Positions 1 through 8,469 of a stretch of 33,334 nucleotides of DNA are shown here, one piece after another (the first letter of the stretch is position 1; the number at the start of each line of letters is the position of its first letter). The DNA comes from CAZJCK01 sp964544635. GTDB taxonomy: Bacteria; Zixibacteria; MSB-5A5; GN15; FEB-12. A program made the position numbers and the translations under genes. The stretch spans positions 1 through 33,334 of the forward strand of contig CAZJCK010000039.1 of assembly GCA_964544635.1 (NCBI GenBank), written 5' to 3'. The notes below the pieces were generated by a model. That model did no database searches and had not been told where the DNA came from. It saw nothing but the letters and a program-made list of their open reading frames with translations.

Positions 1-4
1 CCGC

Positions 5-499
5 GTGACAACGCTTGATTCTGTAAGACAAATCATCCTTCGTGATATTCGCGCTCTTGAGCGTGAGATCGATGCTTACGGTGACGAGGACCAGTTGTGG
101 GTCAAACCGAACGGTATCAGGAATTCGGCCGGCAATCTCGTGCTGCATCTGTGCGGCAATCTGCGGCACTTTATCGGACACGGCCTGGGACGCTCCGGCT
201 ACGTACGCAACCGCGAGTTCGAGTTCGAGAGTCGGGATGTGCCGCGCGACGAATTGAAAAGAGTAATTGCTGATACCGGGAGGGAGGTGTCGGCCGCGCT
301 CGACGGTTTGGCTGACGACGCGCTCGGCGGACTATACCCAACCCCACCTGCCGGGCGCACGATGAGCACCGGTCTGTTTCTCATGCACCTGTCTGCGCAC
401 CTGGGGTATCACCTCGGGCAGATCGACTATCACCGTCGCATGGTCACGGGTAACAGCGACGGCATCAACGCCGTGTCGGTGTTGGAAATCGGTGAGTAG
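5..499 (+). CDS. DinB-family (DUF1572-like) protein
   Basis: A 164-residue putative metal-dependent four-helix protein of the DinB/YfiT superfamily, whose characterised members are thiol transferases or are of unknown function. Two histidine-bearing segments match the fold: NLRHFIGHGLG near residues 52-62 and LSAHLGYHLGQIDYHRR near residues 129-145. The histidines there would form the usual three-His metal site. The start used is a GTG at the window edge. The ribosome binding site would lie outside the window, so the true start could be further upstream. The gene is convergent with the receptor gene, whose stop is 8 nt away. The specific function is unknown; the family assignment is fairly secure. 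Confidence 0.75.
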   Translation: MTTLDSVRQIILRDIRALEREIDAYGDEDQLWVKPNGIRNSAGNLVLHLCGNLRHFIGHGLGRSGYVRNREFEFESRDVPRDELKRVIADTGREVSAALDGLADDALGGLYPTPPAGRTMSTGLFLMHLSAHLGYHLGQIDYHRRMVTGNSDGINAVSVLEIGE

Positions 500-507
500 C
501 CTGCAGG

Positions 508-2382
508 CTACCGACCATCGAAGTGCACATTCAGCCGCAGTGTTCGTCCCGGTTCGTATACGGAGGTGCCGGCACTGTACGGATTGCGGGCATATGACAT
601 ATGCCGGGCATACAGTTCATCGAACAGATTGACGGCTTCCAGGCCGAACACGAGCGGGCCGGCGGCATAATTCACTCCAAGATCAAAACGATGCCATGCC
701 CGGCTCGGAAATTCCCTCAGCGATTCGTCGATTCGCGTCTGGGCGTCATTGTACTCATGGCGCAGCCATGCAACAGCTCCGTACACTTGCGGCGACTTGA
801 CTATATAGGAGACATATAACGGCGGCACCTCGCTGAGCGGATGTCCACTGGGCTCGACACTTGCCCGCGTGTAACCGGCGTGGGTGTCGAGGTATCGCCA
901 CGAACCGTTGACACTGACGCTCAGCAGCAGGGCGTCGACATTATCATACGTGAAGTAATTCTGCCCCGTTGCACCGGCACTGCGCCCGACCAAATTAACG
1001 TAGTCCCATACATATGATGCCGACAACTCGACTCCGGCGCCGTATGACCGGATCTCGCTTCGCAGCGACCCGCGGATCGGTGCATTGAGATCCGGATTGC
1101 CGCTCCACCACGGTTTGCCCATCGGCCGCTGAACCGTGATAAACATGCTCTGGGCCGAAGGCGGATCGATAATCACGTCGGCGACGAGTTTTCCCTGAAC
1201 ATCCTCCCGCTGCACGAACTGCCAGCTTCCACCGGCCGCACCGTGTGCAAAAACTCGTTTCGACTCAACCTCGCCATACAACGGTTCAAAGAACGCCGAC
1301 CGGGCTTCATCATGTGAGAGCACGCCGATCCCGAACCGACCCCAGTAGCGAATGTTCTTGTACAGATCTTCGTATATTGCCGCTGCATTCCAGTGCTGTA
1401 CTGCCGGCATCAGGTGATTGTTGATAGTTGTTGTCGGTGTGATGATGCGGTTGTCGGCATCCCAGCGTCGATAGAATATGTCGTAGAACGGCCCGGTAGC
1501 GCCAACTGTCAGGTTGGTTGCGTCGGTGTACATCGACATGTTGCTCCTGCGCAGGCCGTTGTCCATCAGGTGATCGGTGTAATTAGCGTACAGCTTGTGA
1601 TCGCGATAGCCCGCCGAACTGGAAAACACCCGGTTGGTACGCTCATCCATCATCAGGTACGGGAACATGACATCTTCGGTGTAGGTCAACTCACCACGGT
1701 ACGTCCAGCCCAGCTGCCTGCCGCTGACCGCGATGTCGGCAAGCAGGTAGCGAACGTTATCGCGGTAGCCGTAGCGATGGACAAACGACTTACCGTCACC
1801 GTCATCATACCCTTCACCAGTCGCGTACTGCCCGGCGACGCGATGATTCTGTGCCGTAGCGCTGAAGGCGAGGTCCCATGCCGGATAAGCCCCAATTGCC
1901 TGGGCGAAGCCGGCTCGCAGTCGTGTTGGCACCGCTAACGCTTCACGTTGGTAGGCTACTGACCCGCCGAGGCCCGACTGTAGATCCGAGGATGTTTTTT
2001 CCAGCGTGATTGACTGCATCTCGAGTGGGTTGGTCCGGGCGAGGGGAGAGTCCATACGGTTCGGACACGCTGAATGATAATGTTCGCCATCAATGACAAT
2101 GGTGATATCGTCCCGCTTGAACCCCTCGACATAAATGTCCTGCGCCAGGTAGACACCCTTGGTGATCAGGCCGAAACCGTTGGATCGCAGCACCTGAGCG
2201 AAACGGTCTTTTTCAAACGGAAACGGCTTGGTAGACCGGCTTATTCGATTACCGACCACTACCACCCGGTGATCCAGTTCGACCGACATCGTATCGGCGC
2301 GGGTGGTATCGTCCTGTCCAAAAACAGCGCTGCACGAGAGCACCACGGTTATTGATGTGATTTGAGCAATCATCGACTGCAT
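508..2382 (-). CDS. TonB-dependent outer-membrane receptor, OprC/NosA-like (probable copper uptake)
   Basis: A TonB-dependent receptor of about 624 residues with a signal peptide ending near AVFGQ, a plug domain over about residues 35-150, and a 22-strand-type barrel closing with a terminal aromatic-containing beta strand. The plug carries HSACPNRMD, so Cys106 and Met110 (numbered from the ATG at 2382) form a CxxxM pair. An HxM pair, His271 and Met273 in DHLMDN, lies in a predicted barrel loop about 165 residues later. CxxxM plus HxM is the copper site of Pseudomonas OprC, so copper import is the best guess. The barrel is weakly conserved and no TonB box is obvious. A TTG at 2391 is an alternative start; neither start has ideal spacing from the AGAGG upstream. 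The gene is divergent from trmO. Confidence 0.8.
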   Translation of the reverse strand: MQSMIAQITSITVVLSCSAVFGQDDTTRADTMSVELDHRVVVVGNRISRSTKPFPFEKDRFAQVLRSNGFGLITKGVYLAQDIYVEGFKRDDITIVIDGEHYHSACPNRMDSPLARTNPLEMQSITLEKTSSDLQSGLGGSVAYQREALAVPTRLRAGFAQAIGAYPAWDLAFSATAQNHRVAGQYATGEGYDDGDGKSFVHRYGYRDNVRYLLADIAVSGRQLGWTYRGELTYTEDVMFPYLMMDERTNRVFSSSAGYRDHKLYANYTDHLMDNGLRRSNMSMYTDATNLTVGATGPFYDIFYRRWDADNRIITPTTTINNHLMPAVQHWNAAAIYEDLYKNIRYWGRFGIGVLSHDEARSAFFEPLYGEVESKRVFAHGAAGGSWQFVQREDVQGKLVADVIIDPPSAQSMFITVQRPMGKPWWSGNPDLNAPIRGSLRSEIRSYGAGVELSASYVWDYVNLVGRSAGATGQNYFTYDNVDALLLSVSVNGSWRYLDTHAGYTRASVEPSGHPLSEVPPLYVSYIVKSPQVYGAVAWLRHEYNDAQTRIDESLREFPSRAWHRFDLGVNYAAGPLVFGLEAVNLFDELYARHMSYARNPYSAGTSVYEPGRTLRLNVHFDGR

Positions 2383-2532
2383 TATCGGCAAGACCTCTTG
2401 ATATGGGCTGGTTAGTTTACTATTACGTCAGTATACGTTCGTTCACGCACGGGGTCAAGGCAATGCTTGACATCCGTCACCGATCTCGCCAGCATGCAAT
2501 TGCGACCAACCTTCAACAGACCAGGGAAGTGG

Positions 2533-2994
2533 ATGAACATCATAATGACGCCGATCGGAACAGTCCGATCAACTCGCACGGAACGCGCCAACGATCACTG
2601 GGACCATGAAACGGCGCGCATCGAATTGAATGATATATTGCCGCCCGATGCCCTGCTCGGCCTTGACACCTACTCGCACGTCGAGGTACTGTTCTATTTT
2701 GATCGACTGGATGAAGAAGAGATAAATACCACAGCGCGCCGGCCGCGCGGCAACCCCGACTGGCCGGTTGTCGGCATCCTGGCGCAACGCAACAGCAAGC
2801 GCCATAATCGAATCGGCGTGACGATCTGCCGCATAAAAGGCGTTTCGGAACGATCAGTGGAGGTCGCAGGGCTGGATGCCATCGACGGTACGCCGGTGCT
2901 CGACATCAAACCGTGGGTCAAGGAATATGAACCGCGCGGCGAATTCCATCAACCCGCATGGGTGACCGAACTGATGCGGCGGTACTGGGAGTAG
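2533..2994 (+). CDS. trmO: tRNA (N6-threonylcarbamoyladenosine37-N6)-methyltransferase TrmO (TsaA/YaeB family)
   Basis: A 153-residue protein spanning the TsaA-like beta-barrel domain. TrmO uses S-adenosylmethionine to methylate t6A37 in tRNA(Thr). Diagnostic segments are MTPIGTVRS at the N terminus, the HNRIGVTICRI stretch (family form RPNPIGLS) and DGTPVLDIKPWVKEYEPR near the C terminus. It is shorter than E. coli TrmO, which has an extra C-terminal domain; single-domain forms are common. An ATG 66 nt upstream is in frame, but the ATG at 2533 is preferred because AGGGAAG sits 4 nt before it and the homology starts there. The stop codon directly abuts the stop of the convergent pheA gene, with no spacer. 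Confidence 0.88.
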   Translation: MNIIMTPIGTVRSTRTERANDHWDHETARIELNDILPPDALLGLDTYSHVEVLFYFDRLDEEEINTTARRPRGNPDWPVVGILAQRNSKRHNRIGVTICRIKGVSERSVEVAGLDAIDGTPVLDIKPWVKEYEPRGEFHQPAWVTELMRRYWE

Positions 2995-4164
2995 TTACTT
3001 GTCATCACCGATGCGTCGTTCGTGTTCGTGACTGCGCCGCGGGTAGCTGCCGAGTACTCGAAGCTGGTTGGTCAGGCTGCGGGCTTCGTCGATGGCCGCT
3101 GCGACCGCGCTGTCGTCCTGGTGACCGATCAGGTCGACATAGAAGAGATATTCCCATGGCTCCGACGGTTGTGGCCGGCTTTCCAGTTTCGACAGGCTGA
3201 CCTGGTGCCGCGCGAACGCCTGCAGTACTTCGGCCAGAGCGCCATCACGGTGCGCCACCGTGAATTGCAACGAGGTCTTGCAGGGCTGGCGACGGTCGGC
3301 ATCTTCCGGCTCCCGCGACACCAGCACAAAGCGCGTGTAATTCTCCAGGTGATCGGCAATCTGGCGTTTCAGGATGTTAAGACCAAGACTGGTGGCGCAT
3401 TCCACCGAACAGATGGCGGCGATACTGCGGTCGTTGTCAGCCAGCAGTGATTCCGCTGCCGCCGCCGTGTTGTAGTACACCTCAGCCGAGGCCCCGGTCA
3501 TCTTGCCGAGAAACTCCGTGCACTGCTGAAGGGCCACGGAGTGCGAACGAATTCTCCGGATGTCGTCGAGCTGTGCCGACGGCAGCGCTGCCAGGCAGTG
3601 CTCGACGTGCCAGATCTCTTCATCGACAATACTGATCTGTCGCTCCGCCAGCAGTTGGTACACTTCATTCAGGCTGCCCGCGATCGTGTTCTCGATGGGG
3701 AGAAGAGCATAATCTATGTCGTTGGCCAGGAGGGCATCGACGACGGCGCCGAACGAGCGCATCCCGATCGGTTTGAGGCTGGTCCCCTCGCGACAAGCGA
3801 ACAACCGCTGCAGCGCCAGGTAGCTGTATGAATTCGTCACTCCCTGGTAACCGACGCGGGTCACCGGCAGCCCGGCCCGTACGGTGCCTTGATCGAGATA
3901 CCCCTCCTGTACCCGCCGAGAATAGTTGAGCAGCTCACGCAGGATGCGGCCAACATAGTGCGACGAGAGGCCGTGCTCTTCAGCCAGCCCGGCCCAGCGT
4001 TCAAACACTTCCCGCTCCCGCTCAATGTCGCGCAAGAACGACTCGGTGTCGGCTCCTTTGCGCCGGCCGATCTCGTGGGCGGCGTCGATGCGCTGTTTGA
4101 TCAACTCGATCAGCTGATGGTCGATGCGGTCGATGTTCTCGCGCGAACTTTCAAGCAGGTTCAT
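2995..4164 (-). CDS. pheA: Bifunctional chorismate mutase / prephenate dehydratase
   Basis: A cytosolic enzyme converting chorismate to prephenate and then phenylpyruvate, the committed branch to phenylalanine. Its 389 residues hold three domains: an AroQ-type chorismate mutase (about 1-88, with the IDRIDHQLIELIKQR helix), a prephenate dehydratase domain (about 102-285, with GYQGVTNSYSYLA, PIENTIAGSLNEVY and the catalytic NYTRF motif), and a C-terminal ACT domain (about 297-370) with GALAEVL and KLESRP, the phenylalanine-binding motifs of feedback-inhibited enzymes. Length and order match E. coli PheA. The start is supported by AGGAG 7 nt upstream. A short hairpin followed by six T residues stands 16 nt before the start codon and could attenuate transcription. 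Confidence 0.95.
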   Translation of the reverse strand: MNLLESSRENIDRIDHQLIELIKQRIDAAHEIGRRKGADTESFLRDIEREREVFERWAGLAEEHGLSSHYVGRILRELLNYSRRVQEGYLDQGTVRAGLPVTRVGYQGVTNSYSYLALQRLFACREGTSLKPIGMRSFGAVVDALLANDIDYALLPIENTIAGSLNEVYQLLAERQISIVDEEIWHVEHCLAALPSAQLDDIRRIRSHSVALQQCTEFLGKMTGASAEVYYNTAAAAESLLADNDRSIAAICSVECATSLGLNILKRQIADHLENYTRFVLVSREPEDADRRQPCKTSLQFTVAHRDGALAEVLQAFARHQVSLSKLESRPQPSEPWEYLFYVDLIGHQDDSAVAAAIDEARSLTNQLRVLGSYPRRSHEHERRIGDDK

Positions 4165-4180
4165 CGGTATTCTCCTGACG

Positions 4181-4201
4181 AAAAAAGCCCACGCGGACGT
4201 G
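4181..4201 (-). terminator. Terminator-like hairpin with T6 in the pheA leader
   Basis: On the minus strand a CACG-TCCG-CGTG hairpin is followed by GGC and six T residues, ending 16 nt upstream of the pheA start codon. The stem is short, so it is weak as an intrinsic terminator. It could terminate read-through from ada or act as an attenuator for pheA. Further up the 245-nt leader (4376 to 4335, minus strand) there is a 13-codon ATG reading frame with two Phe codons, one of them last, but it is more than 130 nt from the hairpin and has no clear ribosome binding site. Confidence 0.35.
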
Positions 4202-4409
4202 ATCGGGTGGACTGTTCAAGCTAACCTATTGTATCTATCTCGACAGACACTACCACAAGCTGAAGCCGGTGAAAGAGCCGCTGAAGCTGACAAACGACAT
4301 GTTGCCGGCCTCGGCGAAACAGCCAATGAAATTCTTAGAAATTCTGACTTGGATCAAATGTACTGATAGAGCCCATGGCGTCAATCCGGATTCTCACACT
4401 GTGCAGTAT

Positions 4410-5459
4410 CTAAACAGTATGGCTGCGCTCGTGTTCGATCAGCCATTCTTTGCGCCATACTTTGCCGCCGTATCCGGAAAGTGCGCCATCGGTGCGAATC
4501 ACCCGATGGCACGGTATGACGATGGCAATCTGGTTGGCGCCGTTGGCGCTGCCGACCGCACGCGAGGCGTTCGCATCACCCACCCGCCTCGCCAGCTCGC
4601 CGTAGGAGATCGTCGTTCCATACGGTATGCCGCACAGCGCCTGCCAGACACGATCCTGGAAATCGGAACCATGACGTCGCACCGGAACACTGAACGTACG
4701 TCGCCTGCCGTCGTAGTATTCAGCCATCTCAGTCGCCACCCTCTTCAGTAAGCTGTTCGTACCGAGGATGATGGCGCTGTCGAAAATCTTGCGCAGGCCG
4801 TCTATCTCCGTCTGCAACCGTCGTCGATCGACAAACTCGAGCAGCTGCAGGGCGTCGTCGTCTGCGATCGCCAGCATCGGGCCGATCGGGGTGTCAAACA
4901 CCGTCGAGGCAAGGCAGCTGGTTTGTTCTGCTTCCGACGGTGGTGCGCCGAACAGTTGTGTGAACGCATCGCGAAACCCGCTGGCGGACGAATAGCCGGA
5001 ATCATACCCCGCAGCCAGCACTGTCTCGCCATCGCGAATTGTCTTCAACGCCATACCCAATCTCCTCATTCGCTGGTAGCTGTTGAAGCTCATACCGAAG
5101 TGTCGTTGGAACTGGCGCCGGGCGGTCGACGGATCGACATTCATGCTTTGCAGATCGGCATAACTTATCTTGCGTTCCGGCGTCTCTTCAATCAAGGCGA
5201 GGAGCCGCTCAACCAACGGCGGCAGTTCCGGTGTTCGCGCCAGCGGCCGGCACCGTTTGCACGGTCGATAGCCGGCATGGAGGGCGTCGCGGCCGTCGGC
5301 AAAAAACTCCATCTGCTTCTCACCGGGAGTCCGCGCCGGGCAGCCCGGTCGGCAGAAGATGCCGGTCGAGCGGACGGCAACGACGAACCGGCCGACGTAC
5401 GACTCGTCGCGCTCGACGATCGCCTTCACCATCACTGTCTTGTCAGGAAGCCTGTTCAT
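4410..5459 (-). CDS. ada: Ada: DNA methyl-phosphotriester/O6-methylguanine methyltransferase and transcriptional regulator
   Basis: A 349-residue trifunctional alkylation-damage protein. The N-terminal Ada zinc domain holds Cys36 and Cys40 (FCRPGCPAR) and Cys67 and Cys70 (CKRC), matching the four zinc-binding cysteines of E. coli Ada; the first is the phosphotriester methyl acceptor. An AraC-type helix-turn-helix region follows at about 80-170 (DPSTARRQFQRHFGMSFNSYQR). The C-terminal methyltransferase has the PCHRV acceptor motif with Cys317. Length equals E. coli Ada (354). The family repairs methylated DNA and, once methylated, activates its own operon. An odd 13-nt palindrome lies just upstream. 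The gene is on its own, 92 nt from the preceding hydrolase gene and 245 nt from pheA. Confidence 0.95.
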   Translation of the reverse strand: MNRLPDKTVMVKAIVERDESYVGRFVVAVRSTGIFCRPGCPARTPGEKQMEFFADGRDALHAGYRPCKRCRPLARTPELPPLVERLLALIEETPERKISYADLQSMNVDPSTARRQFQRHFGMSFNSYQRMRRLGMALKTIRDGETVLAAGYDSGYSSASGFRDAFTQLFGAPPSEAEQTSCLASTVFDTPIGPMLAIADDDALQLLEFVDRRRLQTEIDGLRKIFDSAIILGTNSLLKRVATEMAEYYDGRRRTFSVPVRRHGSDFQDRVWQALCGIPYGTTISYGELARRVGDANASRAVGSANGANQIAIVIPCHRVIRTDGALSGYGGKVWRKEWLIEHERSHTV

Positions 5460-5479
5460 AGTGGCAACATACTACCCGT

Positions 5480-5492
5480 GCGCGGTCCGCGC
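5480..5492. promoter_or_regulatory. GC-rich palindrome in the ada promoter region
   Basis: GCGCGGTCCGCGC is a perfect 13-nt palindrome with a single central base, placed 20-33 nt upstream of the ada start codon. On the minus strand it lies between a possible -35 (TTGGCG) and a possible -10 (TAGTAT), although their 15-nt spacing is short. It may be an operator. It does not resemble the Ada box of E. coli. Confidence 0.3.
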
Positions 5493-5551
5493 CAACCGAT
5501 TTTGGAGCAGCAATGTCGGATTGCGGGATATGGGAGGGCGGCCGTAAGGCG

Positions 5552-6313
5552 TTACACTGACTCGAGCTCGCCCGATGGCGCCATGCGGTCGAGTTCCTTG
5601 ATCACCTGGTCGGTTGTCGCGATGCGGGTGTAGCGGTCCTTGAGTGTATGGATCGTAAACTCATGGCGCTCCTTGGTGACCGTCGAACAGCCATCCGAGA
5701 CCAGCGAAACCAGGAAGCCCAGGTCGCAGGCATCCCGCACGGTCGTCGAGACACATTCATCGGTGTACACGCCGGTAACATAGAGCGAGTCGATCTCCAT
5801 GTTTTTCAGGATGTAGTAGAGGTTGGTCGAGGCGAACACGCCGCTGGATGTCTTGCTCAACACCAGCTCATCGCCTATCGGCTTCACCTCTTCGAGGATT
5901 TCCGCTTCCTTTGATCCGGGCGGCGCGTGCAACCCGAGACGTTTGTGCCCCATGCTGCGGTCACGACCGTCATGGGTGAGCGACTGGATACGAATATGGA
6001 TGACTTCCATCTTGTGTTTACGGAAGGCCTCCTGCAATCGCTGCACATTGGGAATGACGGTGGTTTCGAGCATCGTGAAGTAGTACTCGTGCGCCTCCTG
6101 CGGGATATCGGAGGTTTCTTCAAATTCGAACACACCGTGGCCACGGGCGGCATCGAGGTACTGCAGGTCGATGCAGAGCAGCGCGGTGTTCTTCTCCCTG
6201 ATCGCTTCGTGGCGATCGGGAGTATCGATGAGCCCTTCGCGGTAGGCCGGTCGCAATGGATCGACATTGACGAACTCATCATGCAGGGCTTTCTTTTTAT
6301 TATTCTCAGCCAT
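5552..6313 (-). CDS. Isochorismatase-fold cysteine hydrolase (RutB / N-carbamoylsarcosine amidase-like)
   Basis: A 253-residue cytosolic hydrolase of the isochorismatase-like superfamily. The catalytic triad is visible as Asp49 (LLCIDLQ), Lys154 (LSKTSSGVF) and Cys187 (TGVYTDECVSTTVRDA), the last giving an amidase-type Cys enzyme rather than a true isochorismatase. Relatives hydrolyse ureidoacrylate, N-carbamoylsarcosine, biuret or nicotinamide. It lies 23 nt downstream of the M20 amidohydrolase on the same strand, so the two are probably co-transcribed and may act in sequence on a ureido or carbamoyl compound. The N terminus is about 40 residues longer than the core fold, as in RutB. No good ribosome binding site is seen before the ATG. 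The substrate is not determinable. Confidence 0.85.
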   Translation of the reverse strand: MAENNKKKALHDEFVNVDPLRPAYREGLIDTPDRHEAIREKNTALLCIDLQYLDAARGHGVFEFEETSDIPQEAHEYYFTMLETTVIPNVQRLQEAFRKHKMEVIHIRIQSLTHDGRDRSMGHKRLGLHAPPGSKEAEILEEVKPIGDELVLSKTSSGVFASTNLYYILKNMEIDSLYVTGVYTDECVSTTVRDACDLGFLVSLVSDGCSTVTKERHEFTIHTLKDRYTRIATTDQVIKELDRMAPSGELESV

Positions 6314-6336
6314 ACTCGGTATCCGTTATCGAGGTG

Positions 6337-7590
6337 TCAGATGTTATCGTTGGACAGTTGCACCAGCGTGTTGAGCATGACATTGGCGCCGGTGACGATG
6401 TCTTCCATGTGGGACCATTCCGCCGGCGAATGACTGCGCCCCTCGACACTGGGCACGAAGATCATACCGATCGGCATCAGTCGTGCCATCACCCCGGCAT
6501 CATGTCCCGCGCCGCTGTGCATGTGTCGATACTCAATACCGAGCTGTTCGGCAGCATTGGCAATCGTCTTGATCACCGACTCATGGCAGTCGGTCGGGGC
6601 GACATCACTGAGCATGTCGAACTCGAACATGAGGCCGCGACGGCGTGCGATCGCCGACAACGTGCGTCGCATGGCGTCGGCCAGCTCGGATAGAACATCA
6701 ACGTCGGGGTCGCGGACATCGAGTGTAAACTCGACCTGTCCCGGCACCGTGTTGGCGCTGCCGGGATACAGTTGCACGCTGCCGATGGTCGCCACACTGT
6801 ACTCGCCGCCATGTTCCTCGAGCAGACGCGGTATCTCACCATCGAACTCGGTGAGTCCGGCGAGGGCGTTGCGGCGCATCGGCATCGGCGTGGTGCCGGC
6901 ATGATCGGCCTGCCCGATCAGCAGAATCTGCCAGCGGAACAGCCCGGTAATTTTCTCGACCACGCCGACCGGCTTGTGTTCCGCCGCCAGTACCGGTCCC
7001 TGCTCGATGTGCAGCTCGACATAGGCCTTAAACTGGTCAGGTGATCGCCGCGCCGAGAGGGCCGCCATCGGATCCAGCCCCTGCTCGGCCATGGCATCAA
7101 AGAGGGTGGTACCCTCAAGATCGACTGCCTGGTGCAGTGTTTCCGGCACCAGGTCGCCGCACAGGGCGCGGGAGCCGAAGAAGCCGCCGCCGAAGCGACC
7201 TTCTTCATCGCTGAACCCGACCAGCTCGATGGGGCCGGACTCGATCCGTTCCTCCCGGATGCGGCGCAGACATTCCAGCCCGACAACCACGCCGAGCGCG
7301 CCGTCAAGCGGGCCACCCGCCGGCACGGTGTCAAGATGCGACCCGACCAGCACTGCCGGCTGTTCGTCGCTGTCGGGAAAGCGCCCGAAAACATTCCCGG
7401 CGCCATCCATGTGACTTTCGAGGTCGGCGTCTTTCAACTTCTGCATCAGCCAGCGCCGCGCTTCCATGTCGGCTTCGTTGAAGGCCATGCGATAAATACC
7501 GCGATCCTCTTCCGATCGGCCGATCTGCCCGAGGGCTTCGAGGTCGGTCTGCAGGCGGTCGGCGTTTATGTTGAGTTTCTGATGTGCCAT
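6337..7590 (-). CDS. M20-family Zn amidohydrolase (allantoate amidohydrolase / N-carbamoyl-L-amino acid hydrolase type)
   Basis: A 417-residue member of the hydantoinase/carbamoylase branch of peptidase family M20. Metal ligands are visible: His85 and Asp96 (GSHLDTVPAGGPLDGALG), Glu129/Glu130 (FSDEEGRF), His194 (ELHIEQGP) and His387 (GRSHSPAEW). The lid and dimer segment contains ADHAGTTPM with His230. The family cleaves allantoate, ureidoglycine, beta-ureidopropionate or N-carbamoyl amino acids, releasing CO2 and ammonia; which one applies here cannot be told from motifs. It is the first gene of a two-gene unit with the cysteine hydrolase downstream. The 293-nt upstream region is shared with the divergent cytochrome genes. 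Confidence 0.88.
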   Translation of the reverse strand: MAHQKLNINADRLQTDLEALGQIGRSEEDRGIYRMAFNEADMEARRWLMQKLKDADLESHMDGAGNVFGRFPDSDEQPAVLVGSHLDTVPAGGPLDGALGVVVGLECLRRIREERIESGPIELVGFSDEEGRFGGGFFGSRALCGDLVPETLHQAVDLEGTTLFDAMAEQGLDPMAALSARRSPDQFKAYVELHIEQGPVLAAEHKPVGVVEKITGLFRWQILLIGQADHAGTTPMPMRRNALAGLTEFDGEIPRLLEEHGGEYSVATIGSVQLYPGSANTVPGQVEFTLDVRDPDVDVLSELADAMRRTLSAIARRRGLMFEFDMLSDVAPTDCHESVIKTIANAAEQLGIEYRHMHSGAGHDAGVMARLMPIGMIFVPSVEGRSHSPAEWSHMEDIVTGANVMLNTLVQLSNDNI

Positions 7591-7883
7591 AGCTTAGTGT
7601 CTCGACATTCTATTTCATCGGCAGGAGCGCCGCAGTTGCCACGATATCTACAGGGTCAGTATACGCAGTAGATCGTCACGGCACAACCGCCCCCCGGTTT
7701 GTCTTCAACATGCGCAGCATCTTTACAGTTTCCAAAAGTTTGTGTCGGCTCAGGTCGCTTGATGAGTTGCGGGCCCCGATCTATCCGCTTGTCGCATGGG
7801 GGGTTACAAATAATGGCGCGAATCTTGCTATCGAACTTATTGTCAACATGAGCCATAAACAGTACTTGCGAAAGGAGCTTTAC
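7591..7883. other. Divergent intergenic region between the amidohydrolase and cytochrome P460 genes
   Basis: These 293 nt must contain promoters for both divergent units. An open frame continues upstream of the P460 gene for 58 codons, but it lacks a ribosome binding site and signal-peptide logic, so it is not taken as coding. No convincing -35/-10 pair and no copy of the palindromes found near the Rrf2 gene were seen. Confidence 0.5.
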
Positions 7884-8432
7884 ATGAAACGCGCTATCCT
7901 CGCATCAGGCATAATCATCATCGCCGTCGTTTTCATCACCGTCTTGTCGCTTCACGACGCCCGGAGTCAGGCGATGCCGTTTGGCGGAACGGCCGATGTC
8001 GATTTCGCCAATAAGGCATGGGAACAACTGAACGACTATGAAGACTGGAAAATGCAGTCGGACTACTATGAAGGGCAGTCGCCCCACGGTGATGTGGTGA
8101 AAGTGTATTACAGTATGATCACTGTCGATGATGAGCCCTATCATGTCATCGCGAAGGACAACTTCGTTGGCGACGGCCTGGCTGCCGAGCAGGTCGCCGA
8201 AAACCCGGACGAGTATTTTGCATCAGCCACCATCATGATCCAGCGCGAAGAGGGCTACGACCCGCCGAACGACGACTGGTTCTGGGTGAAGTATGATGCC
8301 GACGGCGCTGTCATGGAGAATCCGAACGGTACGGCGCTGGCCGGCCGCGTCGCCAAGGGGAGTGGGCAGGGCTGCATAGCCTGCCATGCCAACGCCCGAG
8401 ACAACGACTACCTGTTCAGCAACGACCGGTAG
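7884..8432 (+). CDS. Cytochrome P460-family c-type heme protein
   Basis: A 182-residue exported heme protein. Residues 5-22 form a hydrophobic signal or anchor, and the mature part matches the cytochrome P460 fold (GDVVKVYYS, ATIMIQREEGY, DDWFWVKYDADG). A single heme-binding motif sits at the very C terminus: Cys164, Cys167 and His168 in CIACHANARDNDYLFS, the usual position in this family. P460 proteins oxidise hydroxylamine to N2O or NO; the related cytochromes c'-beta bind NO. The distinguishing lysine crosslink cannot be confirmed without a structure-based alignment. The start is the ATG at 7884 with AAAGGAG 6 nt upstream. It forms an operon with the cytochrome c gene 37 nt downstream, a plausible electron acceptor. 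Confidence 0.85.
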   Translation: MKRAILASGIIIIAVVFITVLSLHDARSQAMPFGGTADVDFANKAWEQLNDYEDWKMQSDYYEGQSPHGDVVKVYYSMITVDDEPYHVIAKDNFVGDGLAAEQVAENPDEYFASATIMIQREEGYDPPNDDWFWVKYDADGAVMENPNGTALAGRVAKGSGQGCIACHANARDNDYLFSNDR

Positions 8433-8469
8433 TGCATAACTGTCACGACAAGCAACAGGGAAAGACACA

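Noticed and set aside
2468..2479. TGAC-ATCC-GTCA palindrome upstream of trmO
   Set aside because: A single short palindrome with a 4-nt centre, different from the TGAC-N6-GTCG array near 28100 and not placed on a recognisable promoter. It is likely chance.
7710..7883. 58-codon N-terminal extension of the cytochrome P460 gene
   Set aside because: The signal peptide begins at the ATG at 7884, which has AAAGGAG correctly spaced. The extension would bury the signal sequence.
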